A stretch of DNA of 21,943 bases, from the NCBI GenBank assembly GCA_002762705.1, contig PCVE01000052.1, positions 1 to 21,943 on the forward strand, written 5' to 3'. Under the pieces are notes generated by a model. The model saw only the letters and a list, made by a program, of their open reading frames with translations. It did no database searches and was not told the origin of the DNA. This document shows positions 6,591-13,932 of the stretch, in pieces. A program made the position numbers and the translations under genes. Position 1 is the first letter of the stretch, and the number at the start of each line of letters is the position of its first letter. Source of the DNA: Candidatus Woesearchaeota archaeon CG11_big_fil_rev_8_21_14_0_20_43_8. Lineage in GTDB: Archaea > Nanobdellota > Nanobdellia > Woesearchaeales > CG08-08-20-14.

Positions 6591-7499
6591 ATGAGACGAA
6601 AAATAATCCAATTGTCAACCAACACGAATGTTATTTCTCTGCCAGCGAAATGGGTCAGGAGAAACAATCTCAGCAAGGGTGATGAATTAGAACTTGAAAT
6701 GACTGATTCTAGTTTGTATGTCTTTACTACAAGAAAGCCAAAGAAAATTACAACAGTGATAAAAATAGGAAATGATGATACATTAGTCGTCTGGGAAGCT
6801 GTTGATACCGCATATATCAAGGGAAGCGATGAGATTATGATAAAATATTCTGATCCTAAGCTTCTTGAACATATTCATAAAGTCTCGATGCGTATGCTTG
6901 GCATGGCTGTCACTGAAGAGCGGAAGAATCTTTGCGTGATGAAAGATGTCGGCGGGCAGAACCAGGAAGACTTTGATGTGATACTAAAGAGGATATTCCT
7001 CTTGATCAAGACTGTCGCTGAAGAGGGATATGCCGCAGCTGCGCAGGGAGATTTCGATACACTTGTATCTATGAAATATCGGGACTATAATATCAATTCC
7101 TTTTCTAGCTATTGTCTTCGTTCGCTGAACAAATATGGCTATAAGGATGATTCGCGAGCACAGAAATTATATTTGATTGTGAAACAACTCGAGACAATCG
7201 GCGATAAATATAGGGATCTATGCAGGTATCTTGGCAAAGAGAAGATCCGTCTTGGCAAGAACTCGCTTGCTTATTTCACTGCAGTGAATGATTGCTATGA
7301 AACATTCTATAAATTGTTCTACAAATTCAATTGGGACGAAGCAAAAGACATGATAAAGATAAGGAAGAACATGTTTCCTGAAGTGTCTTCTTTGCTCAAG
7401 AACTGCAAGCCGACTGAGATCATCGCTCTTCATTATCTCTGGGAGATAATATCACTTCTGTTTGACTCTTATGAGACACTGCTAGTGATGGAAATTTGA
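6591..7499 (+). CDS. AbrB-PhoU phosphate uptake regulator-like protein
   Basis: This 302-aa protein joins two domains in the way typical of archaeal PhoU-like regulators. Residues 1-45 are a SpoVT/AbrB swapped-hairpin DNA-binding domain (MRRKIIQLSTNTNVISLPAKWV, then NLSKGDELELEMTDSSLYV). From about residue 95 to the end runs a helical PhoU domain with two repeats, one around VSMRMLGMAVTEE and one around LYLIVKQLETIGDKYRDLCRYLG. PhoU proteins relay phosphate status and bind metal clusters through acidic helices; with an AbrB domain they act as transcription factors. No phosphate transporter (pst) genes are in the window, so the target is unknown. The start is supported by a TATA box 26 bases upstream. 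Confidence 0.88.
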   Translation: MRRKIIQLSTNTNVISLPAKWVRRNNLSKGDELELEMTDSSLYVFTTRKPKKITTVIKIGNDDTLVVWEAVDTAYIKGSDEIMIKYSDPKLLEHIHKVSMRMLGMAVTEERKNLCVMKDVGGQNQEDFDVILKRIFLLIKTVAEEGYAAAAQGDFDTLVSMKYRDYNINSFSSYCLRSLNKYGYKDDSRAQKLYLIVKQLETIGDKYRDLCRYLGKEKIRLGKNSLAYFTAVNDCYETFYKLFYKFNWDEAKDMIKIRKNMFPEVSSLLKNCKPTEIIALHYLWEIISLLFDSYETLLVMEI

Positions 7500-7530
7500 T
7501 CTTTTTACTTTTCTCAAGGGGTGACAAAGA

Positions 7531-7540
7531 TTTAATATAG
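7531..7540 (+). promoter_or_regulatory. TATA-like box before the 98-aa gene
   Basis: TTTAATATAG lies about 26 bases before a likely transcript start near 7562. The gene start at 7585 has a GAGGT ribosome binding site at 7571-7575, so this gene has a short leader, unlike its leaderless neighbours. Confidence 0.35.
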
Positions 7541-7584
7541 TACCATTTTCCTATATTAATATACAGTATTGAGGTTTGTTCCCC

Positions 7585-7881
7585 ATGGAAGTTAACATAA
7601 ATGTATGGGATACCGTTAGGTACTCCACTCGCGATGTAGACAAGCTATTGCTGGCATATAGACTGGCAAATGACTTCATCCAGCGTATCGAGCAGTGCAG
7701 AGAGAAGCTATCTCAGATCGATGATCGCTATCTTTCGGAGATGGCAGAATATTCCCGGCATTTCTTCGAACATGGGCAGCCATTCAAGATTCTCCAACAG
7801 CATAGAGACATACCGAATGTGTCAAAACTAATATCCATGAGCGAGCAGTCTCTGATCGCTCTTGAGAGCTGGACAAATTAA
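7585..7881 (+). CDS. hypothetical helical protein, 98 aa
   Basis: Product starts MEVNINVWDTVRYSTRDVDK. It appears almost wholly helical, with long amphipathic stretches DKLLLAYRLANDFIQRIEQC, REKLSQIDDRYLSEMAEYSR and NVSKLISMSEQSLIALESW. It is soluble, rich in charged residues and has one cysteine. ATG at 7585 is supported by GAGGT ten bases upstream; a TTG three codons earlier would overlap that site. It is flanked by the AbrB-PhoU gene and the phospholipase D-like gene, each with its own promoter. No family or function was recognised. Confidence 0.7.
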   Translation: MEVNINVWDTVRYSTRDVDKLLLAYRLANDFIQRIEQCREKLSQIDDRYLSEMAEYSRHFFEHGQPFKILQQHRDIPNVSKLISMSEQSLIALESWTN

Positions 7882-7946
7882 TTCTCGAAATATTTCCGAA
7901 AATTGACCATCACGTTATATTAAATACCTAGCACTACACTTTTTCT

Positions 7947-8882
7947 ATGGGATTGAATAAATGGCTTGGGATTGCACTTGTATCGACTATGGTCCTGTTT
8001 TCGATAGTTGATCTATCTGTGGGTGATGAAATCCAAACTATACCATATGAAGAAGGATCGATAGATGTGTTCTTCTGTCCGCGGGATGGATGCGGACATA
8101 TCCTTGGTGGACTGCTTGATCAGGCATCTGATATCGAGTGTGCGCTATTCGATCTTGGGTTGGAGAATATCGAGGACAAGCTTAGGGATAAAGGTGCAGA
8201 TGTCATAACCGACATAAGAAGCCATAGCGATTACGGACTCAAACTCTCACGCCCAGGATACATGCACAACAAGTTCTGCATATTAAACAATCATATAACC
8301 ATAACTGGCTCATTCAATCCGACAGAGAACGGCGACAAGAAAAACAATAATAATCTACTGGTGATCGATTCAAGAATGATCGCACAAAACTATCTCGATG
8401 AATTCTATGAATTGAAAAGCAAAAAGCAGACAAGAACAAGATATCCAAAGATAAACCTGAGCGGCACAATCATAGAGAATTACTTCTGCCCTGAAGATGA
8501 TTGCGAGGGCAGGATCCACGATCTTTTGTTGTCAGCAGTATATGTCCGGTTCATGACTTTCTCATTCACAAGCGAGAAGATTGGTGATGCCCTCCTGGTC
8601 CCTGATTCTAAGGGCGTGTTTGAGAAGTCACAGGCAGGGTCACAGTATTCACAATACTCTCGATTGAATAGTTTCATTGATCTTCGCAAGGACACAAATC
8701 CGAATATGATGCACCATAAAGTGTTCATACTAGATAATCAGACAGTCATAACTGGTTCCACGAACCCCACACAGAGCGGTTTTCACAAAAACGATGAGAA
8801 TGTGGTTATAATCCATGATCCCGAGATAGCCAAGCACTATATGGCTGAATTCGACTTGATCTGGGGACAATCGCTAGAGTAA
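7947..8882 (+). CDS. exported phospholipase D-like protein with two HKD repeats
   Basis: The 311-aa protein starts with a signal peptide or membrane anchor (KWLGIALVSTMVLFSIVDLSVG, about residues 5-26). Two PLD-type repeats follow. Each begins FCP-x3-C (CPRDGC at 44-49, CPEDDC at 181-186) and ends in an HKD motif with ITGSxNPT. The second HKD is canonical: H256-x-K258-x4-D263. The first has H107-x-K109 but Asn114 in place of Asp. PLD proteins cleave or transfer phosphodiesters in lipids or nucleic acids through a covalent His intermediate; one-metal-free nucleases of this fold are common in archaea. The two CP-x3-C pairs could form disulfides or bind a metal outside the cell. A TATA-like TTAAATAC lies 26 bases before the ATG (leaderless). 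Substrate unknown. Confidence 0.88.
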   Translation: MGLNKWLGIALVSTMVLFSIVDLSVGDEIQTIPYEEGSIDVFFCPRDGCGHILGGLLDQASDIECALFDLGLENIEDKLRDKGADVITDIRSHSDYGLKLSRPGYMHNKFCILNNHITITGSFNPTENGDKKNNNNLLVIDSRMIAQNYLDEFYELKSKKQTRTRYPKINLSGTIIENYFCPEDDCEGRIHDLLLSAVYVRFMTFSFTSEKIGDALLVPDSKGVFEKSQAGSQYSQYSRLNSFIDLRKDTNPNMMHHKVFILDNQTVITGSTNPTQSGFHKNDENVVIIHDPEIAKHYMAEFDLIWGQSLE

Positions 8883-8918
8883 ATTATATAAACACCCGAA
8901 AACTCATGCCTTCTTAAA

Positions 8919-10424
8919 ATGGAAGAACAACCTACAGAGGACATAAATCGGCTTGTGAAGGAAAGGATCCGTAAGCTAGGCGAGATCAGGGAACGTGGAG
9001 TCAATCCATACCCATATAGTTACGGGATAACACATAATTCTCAGCAGATAACTGAAAAATACAAAGACCTGCCAGAAGAAGGGAAATCCGATGAATCTGT
9101 CAGTGTTGCAGGCCGGGTCATGTCTGTGCGGGACATGGGAAAAGCAACGTTCATGCATATCATGGATTCAGAAGGCAGATTACAGGCATATCTGCGCCAG
9201 GACGATATGGAAAAAGACGTCTATAAACTGTTAAAGAAGCTTGATATCGGCGATTTTGTCGGTATAAAGGGAAAGGTCTTTCGGACCAAGAGGGGCGAGA
9301 TAAGTGTATATGCAGAGAGTTTTGAGATATTGACAAAGTCCCTAAGGCCACTTCCAGAGAAATATCATGGCCTTAAAGACACAGAGACCAGATACAGGAA
9401 AAGATACCTGGATCTCATAATGAACCGTGATGTCAAGAATGTGTTCGAGCTTCGTGCAAAGATGATCCGTGAGATCAGAAAGTTCCTTGATGACCGTGGT
9501 TTTTTGGAAGTCGAGACCCCTATCCTGCAGCCGCAGTACGGAGGCGCGAACGCAAAACCGTTCACGACACATCACAATGCGCTGAACATGCCCCTTTATC
9601 TGAAGATATCGCCTGAATTGTATCTGAAGCGACTCATCGTAGGCGGGTTCGACAAAGTCTATGACATGACGAAGAATTTCCGAAATGAAGGGATCGACAA
9701 GAACCATAATCCTGAGTTCACGATGCTTGAATGGTATGAAGCTTATACAGACTATGAATATCAGATGAAACAGTTCGAGGAACTTGTCTCTACCGTCGCG
9801 CAGAACACGCTTGGCACAATGAAAGTGGATTATCAAGGCACGGAATTGGACTTCAGTCCGCCATGGAAAAGAGTCACGATGATCGATGCCCTGAAACAAT
9901 ATGCTGGCATCGAAGTGGAGCATTGCGATGAAGTCGCATTGAAAGCTCTCATCACCACAAACAATCTTGACTATGATGGTGAAGAGGTACGCGGAAATAT
10001 GATCGCATTCTTGTTCGAAGAATTAGTCGAGGAAAAATTGATCCAGCCGACATTTGTCATAGATCATCCAATCGAGATAAGCCCTCTCACAAAAGAGAAG
10101 AGGGGAAATCCACTGCTGGTCGAGAGATTCGAACCATTTGTATGTGGTATGGAGATAGGGAACGCATATTCAGAACTCAACGACCCTATCGAGCAGAAAA
10201 AAAGGCTGCAGGCGCAGGACAGGAGTCTCGCGCTTGGTGATGAAGAAGCTCAGCCGATGGATGAAGATTTTGTCGAAGCGATCGAATACGGCATGCCTCC
10301 GACTGGTGGCGTCGGCCTTGGTGTCGACAGAATCATCATGATCTTGACAAATCAGCCGACGATAAAAGATATAATCCTTTTCCCAGCGATGCGGCCAGAA
10401 GCGAACAAGGAGAAGAAGGAATGA
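8919..10424 (+). CDS. lysS: lysine-tRNA ligase, class II
   Basis: This enzyme charges tRNA-Lys with lysine using ATP. The 501-aa protein has the usual class II layout: an OB-fold anticodon-binding domain (about 62-138, VSVAGRVMSVRDMGKATFMH), motif 1 around FLEVETPILQPQYGGANAKP (195-214), motif 2 FRNEGIDKNHNPEFTMLEWY (254-273) and motif 3 GGVGLGVDRIIMIL near residue 475. The class-defining lysine-site stretches SPELYLKRL and CGMEIGNAYSELNDP are present. Many archaea use an unrelated class I LysRS, so this bacterial-like class II form is informative about lineage or transfer. The ATG lies 31 bases after a TATATAAA box with no ribosome binding site, suggesting a leaderless message. Confidence 0.97.
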   Translation: MEEQPTEDINRLVKERIRKLGEIRERGVNPYPYSYGITHNSQQITEKYKDLPEEGKSDESVSVAGRVMSVRDMGKATFMHIMDSEGRLQAYLRQDDMEKDVYKLLKKLDIGDFVGIKGKVFRTKRGEISVYAESFEILTKSLRPLPEKYHGLKDTETRYRKRYLDLIMNRDVKNVFELRAKMIREIRKFLDDRGFLEVETPILQPQYGGANAKPFTTHHNALNMPLYLKISPELYLKRLIVGGFDKVYDMTKNFRNEGIDKNHNPEFTMLEWYEAYTDYEYQMKQFEELVSTVAQNTLGTMKVDYQGTELDFSPPWKRVTMIDALKQYAGIEVEHCDEVALKALITTNNLDYDGEEVRGNMIAFLFEELVEEKLIQPTFVIDHPIEISPLTKEKRGNPLLVERFEPFVCGMEIGNAYSELNDPIEQKKRLQAQDRSLALGDEEAQPMDEDFVEAIEYGMPPTGGVGLGVDRIIMILTNQPTIKDIILFPAMRPEANKEKKE

Positions 10425-10433
10425 TGACACAAC

Positions 10434-10677
10434 GATTTCAGCGAAGCTGAAATCCTTACTTTTGGTAAAGGTGCGGAAAAGTAAAAGCTTTTCGCACACG
10501 GCAATCGAAGATTGCGAGACAATGAAATTGCCTGCACAGAAAATCAAAGATTTTCTTGTGCCCGCGTTTTGTAGATAGACAGGATAAATTAAACCTATAA
10601 AATCTATAATAAATAAAATAATATTAAGTCCGTACAAAAGCTTGCGGGCGCGAGCAATCAAAAATTGCTGGGCCCGC
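10434..10677. repeat. cluster of short perfect hairpins between lysS and tRNA-Leu
   Basis: The gene-free stretch after lysS is packed with short inverted repeats with tiny loops. GATTTCAGC-gaa-GCTGAAATC is at 10434-10454. GTGCG/AAAAG pairs with CTTTT/CGCAC between 10471 and 10497, and TTACTTTT (10456-10463) can alternatively pair with AAAAGTAA (10477-10484). GCAATC-gaa-GATTGC is at 10501-10515. GCACA/GAAAATC-aaa-GATTTTC/TGTGC is at 10534-10561. GCGGGC with inner AGCAAT and ATTGCT is at 10644-10677. Loops are mostly GAA or AAA. Some may be terminators for lysS or processing signals for the tRNA, but the number and regular form suggest a dispersed hairpin repeat. An AT-rich stretch at 10585-10626 probably holds the tRNA promoter. 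Confidence 0.6.
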
Positions 10678-10692
10678 GGTCGTTACATTCCC

Positions 10693-10776
10693 GCGGGGGT
10701 GCCGGAGCGGCCAAACGGGATAGGTTCAGGGCCTATTGGCTTAGTGTCTACGCGTGTTCGAATCACGTCCCCCGCA
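10693..10776 (+). tRNA. tRNA-Leu (anticodon CAG)
   Basis: The 84-base gene folds as a type II tRNA. The acceptor arms are GCGGGGG (10693-10699) and CCCCCGC (10769-10775), followed by discriminator A. The D-arm is GCCGGAGCGGCCAAACGGG. The anticodon stem ATAGG/CCTAT holds the loop TTCAGGG, giving anticodon CAG. A long variable arm (TGGCTTAGTGTCTAC) is followed by a T-arm with loop TTCGAAT closed by CGTG/CACG. The long variable arm, discriminator A and CAG anticodon together identify leucine. No intron and no encoded CCA; CCA would be added after transcription. Its 3' end is repeated 95 bp downstream. Confidence 0.93.
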
Positions 10777-10852
10777 TTTTATCTTCTATCCTGTTGGAAT
10801 GCTGACAATAGATGCAGCATCATTCCTGGACGGGATCAGACACGTCAGTGTC

Positions 10853-10872
10853 TCGAATCACGTTCCCCGCAT
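10853..10872 (+). repeat. duplicated 3' end of tRNA-Leu (candidate attachment-site remnant)
   Basis: Twenty bases, TCGAATCACGTTCCCCGCAT, repeat the tRNA-Leu 3' end at 10758-10777 with one mismatch (T for C). The sequence just upstream of the copy does not form the rest of a tRNA, but contains hairpins GGAATG/CATTCC (10797-10832) and GACAC-gtca-GTGTC. A copy of a tRNA T-arm and acceptor end close downstream of the gene is the usual scar of site-specific integration or of a partial tRNA duplication. No integrase gene is in the window. Confidence 0.6.
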
Positions 10873-10922
10873 CTTTTTCCGGTGTTCGCATTGTTTCGAA
10901 TTTTTCTAATCGCAAAAACGCG

Positions 10923-10961
10923 GGCAACTTTAGTTGCCGTGTCCGGTAAGCTACGCTTACC
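10923..10961. repeat. two further short hairpins downstream of tRNA-Leu
   Basis: GGCAACT-tt-AGTTGCC (10923-10938) and GGTAAGC-tac-GCTTACC (10945-10961) are perfect 7-bp hairpins with two- and three-base loops. They resemble the hairpins on the other side of the tRNA. Apart from these, the tRNA copy and the TATA box near 11012, the 265 bp between the tRNA and the next gene hold nothing recognisable. Confidence 0.55.
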
Positions 10962-11041
10962 CGAAGCTGCACCAAAAACTCGGATTTTCGCTAATGCTCA
11001 AATCAAAAAAGCATATATATGTAACTGTTCTTTGGATAAAT

Positions 11042-11833
11042 ATGCTCGGAAGACATCATTTATTGCTATCATTATTCACTGTGGCGTTTCTGTTTGTGCC
11101 ATATTTTGAGAAATACTCAGAACTGACTCTTTTTGTATTAATTGGGGTCGCAATTGGATCGCTTATTCCAGATGCAGATAGTCCTGATGCAGCAATTTTT
11201 CATGAAAAGATCCACGTTGGAGGAAATGTTGGGGCGGTGATAAATAATGTTGTTTCACCGTTGTTTCCTGCGTTTGGATATATAACAAAATACGCAATCT
11301 ATAAACCATCTGTGTATATTTTTGGTGCTACTTTTTTGAAAAAGTATAATGTTGTAGAAAGACATAGGGGTTTTTTGCATTCATTTTTTGGCATTGCCAC
11401 ATCAACTGTTTTTACAGCGGTTTATTTGCTTATTTTGCTGAAACTTGTAAATCTCTTGAACTGGAGGTATTTCTTAATTTTTATGTTATCATATTCTTTT
11501 GGTGCTTTGATGCATTTGATCGAAGATAGTGCTACAGTAACTGGTACTCAATACAACTATCCCTTCTCAAACTTTATTGTCAAAGGGAAACTAATTACGA
11601 GGTCGGATTCAGCAAGAATGCCTGAGTATTTCACTAGATATTTGGGATTTGTGGTCGTTGCATTATTATTTGTGATGAAATTAGGATATCTTTCTTACTC
11701 TAATTGGTTTATTTCTTTGTTATCTATAATCTTCTTATTGCTATCTTGGGTGATTTTTATGTTTCTTGTCGCTGGTGCTAGAACTGAAAGAGGAGAACTT
11801 AAATCATGTCCAAATGTTAAGAGCTATTTTTAA
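11042..11833 (+). CDS. YdjM/DUF457-type membrane metal-dependent hydrolase
   Basis: This 263-aa polytopic membrane protein has the YdjM-family metal-site residues: HH near the N-terminus (MLGRHHLLLSLF), PDADSPDA after the second segment, HRGFLHSFFG mid-protein and ALMHLIEDSATVTG. About six hydrophobic segments are visible, more than in the smaller relative at 2316-2783, with an added C-terminal pair. The ATG at 11042 is chosen because ATATATAT, a TATA-like box, is centred 27 bases before it; the frame is open upstream to 10934 but runs through the hairpins. The gene is more AT-rich than the hydrogenase and lysS genes around it, which fits acquisition next to the tRNA. Substrate unknown; roles in membrane lipid or cell-envelope chemistry are only guesses. 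Confidence 0.85.
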   Translation: MLGRHHLLLSLFTVAFLFVPYFEKYSELTLFVLIGVAIGSLIPDADSPDAAIFHEKIHVGGNVGAVINNVVSPLFPAFGYITKYAIYKPSVYIFGATFLKKYNVVERHRGFLHSFFGIATSTVFTAVYLLILLKLVNLLNWRYFLIFMLSYSFGALMHLIEDSATVTGTQYNYPFSNFIVKGKLITRSDSARMPEYFTRYLGFVVVALLFVMKLGYLSYSNWFISLLSIIFLLLSWVIFMFLVAGARTERGELKSCPNVKSYF

Positions 11834-12012
11834 TGGGGCTCTAAAATGTGAACATATTATAACCATTATTTTCGCTTTTGATGGGAATATTATGGATTAT
11901 ACTTCTTTTTTCGGATATCCTCCTATTTAGATCATAAACCCTTTGGATTCTTTGAAGATTATTTGAATTTTTGACCATCGGTTCTATTAGATACTTAAAC
12001 ATCACTGTTCTT

Positions 12013-12261
12013 ATGCAAGACATTAACTTAAAGAAAGTTATATTACGTAAACTATTCAGACGAAGAATCATTGGTGGCAAACACACTGCGATTGAGAACT
12101 TGGTAGCAGGAATTCCGAAACACTATGTGCATGATGCAAAATCTGTAGTGAAAGAACGGATCAAAGATGAATTAATTGTCTTGAAGTCTACATGTTATGG
12201 AAAACAGGTCAGCTTGAATCCTGACAACCTAGATCGAATAATTGAGGTGATTGAAGATTAA
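12013..12261 (+). CDS. small conserved-looking protein, 82 aa, possible DNA-binding
   Basis: The likely product begins MQDINLKKVILRKLFRRRII. A basic N-terminal helix leads to GGKHTAIENLVAGIPKH, then a helix (AKSVVKERIKDELIVLKSTC) and the end YGKQVSLNPDNLDRIIEVIE. The YG-x-x-VSLNP end and the helical core resemble small winged-helix proteins seen in archaea, but the family was not identified with certainty. The ATG at 12013 lies about 24 bases after a TATA-like TAGATACTTAAAC with no ribosome binding site, so it is probably leaderless; the frame is open further upstream through the promoter. The following regulator gene overlaps its last codons, so the two are likely expressed and work together. 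Confidence 0.65.
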   Translation: MQDINLKKVILRKLFRRRIIGGKHTAIENLVAGIPKHYVHDAKSVVKERIKDELIVLKSTCYGKQVSLNPDNLDRIIEVIED

Positions 12262-12643
12262 TATTATTCAGAAATATGAATGTTTAAATTTCGCAAATAA
12301 TATAAATGATTTAGTCTCTCTTGATGGTATGGAAGAGATATCATCATTCAGGATAGTATTTGGAAATGCACCGATAGTCAAAGTGATAGATTTCTTCCTT
12401 GATAATCAAGAATTTGATTATAGTCTGACAGACATCGCGAAAAACTCAGACATCGGCTGGAGCACATTGCATCTGTTTTGGGATAAGCTCACTAGTCTAG
12501 GAATAGTCAAAAAAACAAGAAGGATAGGGAGAGCAGAACTTTATATATTAAATACAACAAATCCTATTGTGAAGCAATTAATAGAATTAGATAAGATTGT
12601 ATCTCTGAAATTGATGCGAAAAAAACAGAGAGTCATTGCTTGA
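12251..12643 (+). CDS. winged-helix DNA-binding protein
   Basis: The clear core is a winged helix: APIVKVIDFFLDNQEFDYSL, then the helix-turn-helix TDIAKNSDIGWSTLHLFWDKLTSLGIVKKTR, then the wing RIGRAELYILNT and a C-terminal helix NPIVKQLIELDKIVSLKL. This pattern is shared by many archaeal regulators of unknown target. The start is uncertain. TTG at 12251 touches the GAGGTGA site at 12244-12250. An ATT at 12257 would have ideal spacing to that site. ATG at 12329 gives a 104-aa protein that keeps the whole winged helix. The gene overlaps the 82-aa gene upstream and ends two bases before the convergent hydrogenase operon's last gene. Confidence 0.8.
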   Translation: MKINIIQKYECLNFANNINDLVSLDGMEEISSFRIVFGNAPIVKVIDFFLDNQEFDYSLTDIAKNSDIGWSTLHLFWDKLTSLGIVKKTRRIGRAELYILNTTNPIVKQLIELDKIVSLKLMRKKQRVIA

Positions 12644-12645
12644 CT

Positions 12646-13926
12646 TTACGTCTTATCCCACTTTATCTTCAGGAAGTGCGTGGAACATGAGAAGCACGGA
12701 TCATATGCCCGTATCAATTTCTCGATCTCCAATTGAATCCTTGATTCAGAATACTTGAGTATCTGCGGCAGATATGCCTTGATATCTTCATTCATAGCAC
12801 GGAGATTCTGACATGTTGGTGTCATGACATTTCCAAAAGTTATCTCTCCGTTCTTATTGATCTTGTATTCATGCCAGCAGAGTCCACGAGGGACTTCAAT
12901 CACACCTATACCATGACCTGCTTTTATTTTAAAGTCCTTGATTTTTTCCTTTTTTGGCTTCAGTTTTTTGCAAAGCCTGATTGATTCATCAACATAATGC
13001 ACAAGCTCAATGGCTTGCGCGAAATTATCAAGGAATGTGTTCTTAGAAGGCAATTTCACTTTTGATGCTTTCAATATTTTTTTTGCATCCGGACTTAAGA
13101 ACTTATGGCAATTATTCAACCTTGCAAGAGCATTAGTGAAGTATGCTTTTCCCTTCTTCACGACAAAGTTCGCTGTGCTATCACTTTCATGGGTCTCTTT
13201 GAGCCACTTAGCGAAATCTTTTCTCTTAAAAGTGTGATCTGATCCCTTCAGATCTCCATAATGCATCCCAATCTCACCTTTCTTATATAATGACAGCCAG
13301 TCACATGGGCTCTCAAAATCCGGAACCGGCAATTTAGCGAACAGTTTAGCTGTCGCGACAGCATCAGCTTTTGCCTTTTCGAGTCTTTTACGGACATCAT
13401 CAATGGCATCCTGTGAAGGGAACTTCCTAAAACCACCAACAGCAGCTTGCACTGCATGCATCTCACGTCCTCCAAGCAGGACCATCATATCATTTCCAAG
13501 CCGCATCAACGTAAGAGCGCTGACGACCTGTTTCTTGTATTTAGGAATCATGGCTATTGCAGATTCATAACCCAGGTGATCTGGAAGAGCCAGGAAATAT
13601 AAGTGTGTCGCATGGCTCCTGATTCTTTCGGCAATCGTAAGCAATTCTCTAAGCATCAAAGTCTGTGGAGACGGTTTCACTCCAAGGGCATCTTCCATTG
13701 CTTGAATAGACGTGACTATATGACCGGTGCTGCATATCCCACAGATACGAGAAGTGATCTCGAATGCTTCGTCCCATCGTCTGCCCTTGAGCATCCCTTC
13801 AAAATATCTAGAACCTTCGATAGATGTGAGTCTACAATCTTCTACAACTCCATTTTTTATCTTCACATGGAGCGTCGCATGCCCTTCGATCTTTGTCAAA
13901 TGGTCCACATTAACTTTTTTCATCAT
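12646..13926 (-). CDS. hydA: [NiFe] hydrogenase group 3b, large (alpha) subunit
   Basis: This subunit carries the nickel-iron centre that splits or makes H2. The 426-aa protein has both nickel-binding motifs: RICGICSTGH with C62 and C65 (60-69), and DPCFSCSTH with C411 and C414 near the end (409-417). Nine residues follow the final histidine (FLKIKWDKT), the peptide normally removed by a maturation protease after nickel insertion. IEGHATLHVKI at the N-terminus is the usual family opening. It closes the operon in the order beta-gamma-delta-alpha, six bases after the small-subunit gene, as in Pyrococcus soluble hydrogenase I (sulfhydrogenase). No hyp or maturation protease genes lie in the window. 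The double ATG leaves the start at 13926 or 13923. Confidence 0.95.
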   Translation of the reverse strand: MMKKVNVDHLTKIEGHATLHVKIKNGVVEDCRLTSIEGSRYFEGMLKGRRWDEAFEITSRICGICSTGHIVTSIQAMEDALGVKPSPQTLMLRELLTIAERIRSHATHLYFLALPDHLGYESAIAMIPKYKKQVVSALTLMRLGNDMMVLLGGREMHAVQAAVGGFRKFPSQDAIDDVRKRLEKAKADAVATAKLFAKLPVPDFESPCDWLSLYKKGEIGMHYGDLKGSDHTFKRKDFAKWLKETHESDSTANFVVKKGKAYFTNALARLNNCHKFLSPDAKKILKASKVKLPSKNTFLDNFAQAIELVHYVDESIRLCKKLKPKKEKIKDFKIKAGHGIGVIEVPRGLCWHEYKINKNGEITFGNVMTPTCQNLRAMNEDIKAYLPQILKYSESRIQLEIEKLIRAYDPCFSCSTHFLKIKWDKT

Positions 13927-13932
13927 CTTTTA

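Noticed and set aside
9342..9923. 193-codon open frame on the minus strand inside lysS
   Set aside because: It lies wholly antisense to a clear lysyl-tRNA synthetase, has no recognisable domain and no start signals; it is a shadow of the coding strand.
10170..10661. 163-codon open frame on the minus strand across the end of lysS and the hairpin region
   Set aside because: It runs through several perfect hairpins and antisense to lysS, with composition unlike the real genes.
10797..10872. A second complete tRNA gene ending with the duplicated acceptor
   Set aside because: No matching 5' acceptor, D-arm or anticodon arm precedes it; only the 3' end is copied.
10434..10961. CRISPR array
   Set aside because: The repeats are hairpins of differing sequence, not identical direct repeats with regular spacers, and no cas genes are near.
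10934..11041. N-terminal extension of the larger YdjM-like protein
   Set aside because: The extra 36 codons pass through a perfect hairpin and the TATA box and do not resemble the family; the start at 11042 fits leaderless spacing.
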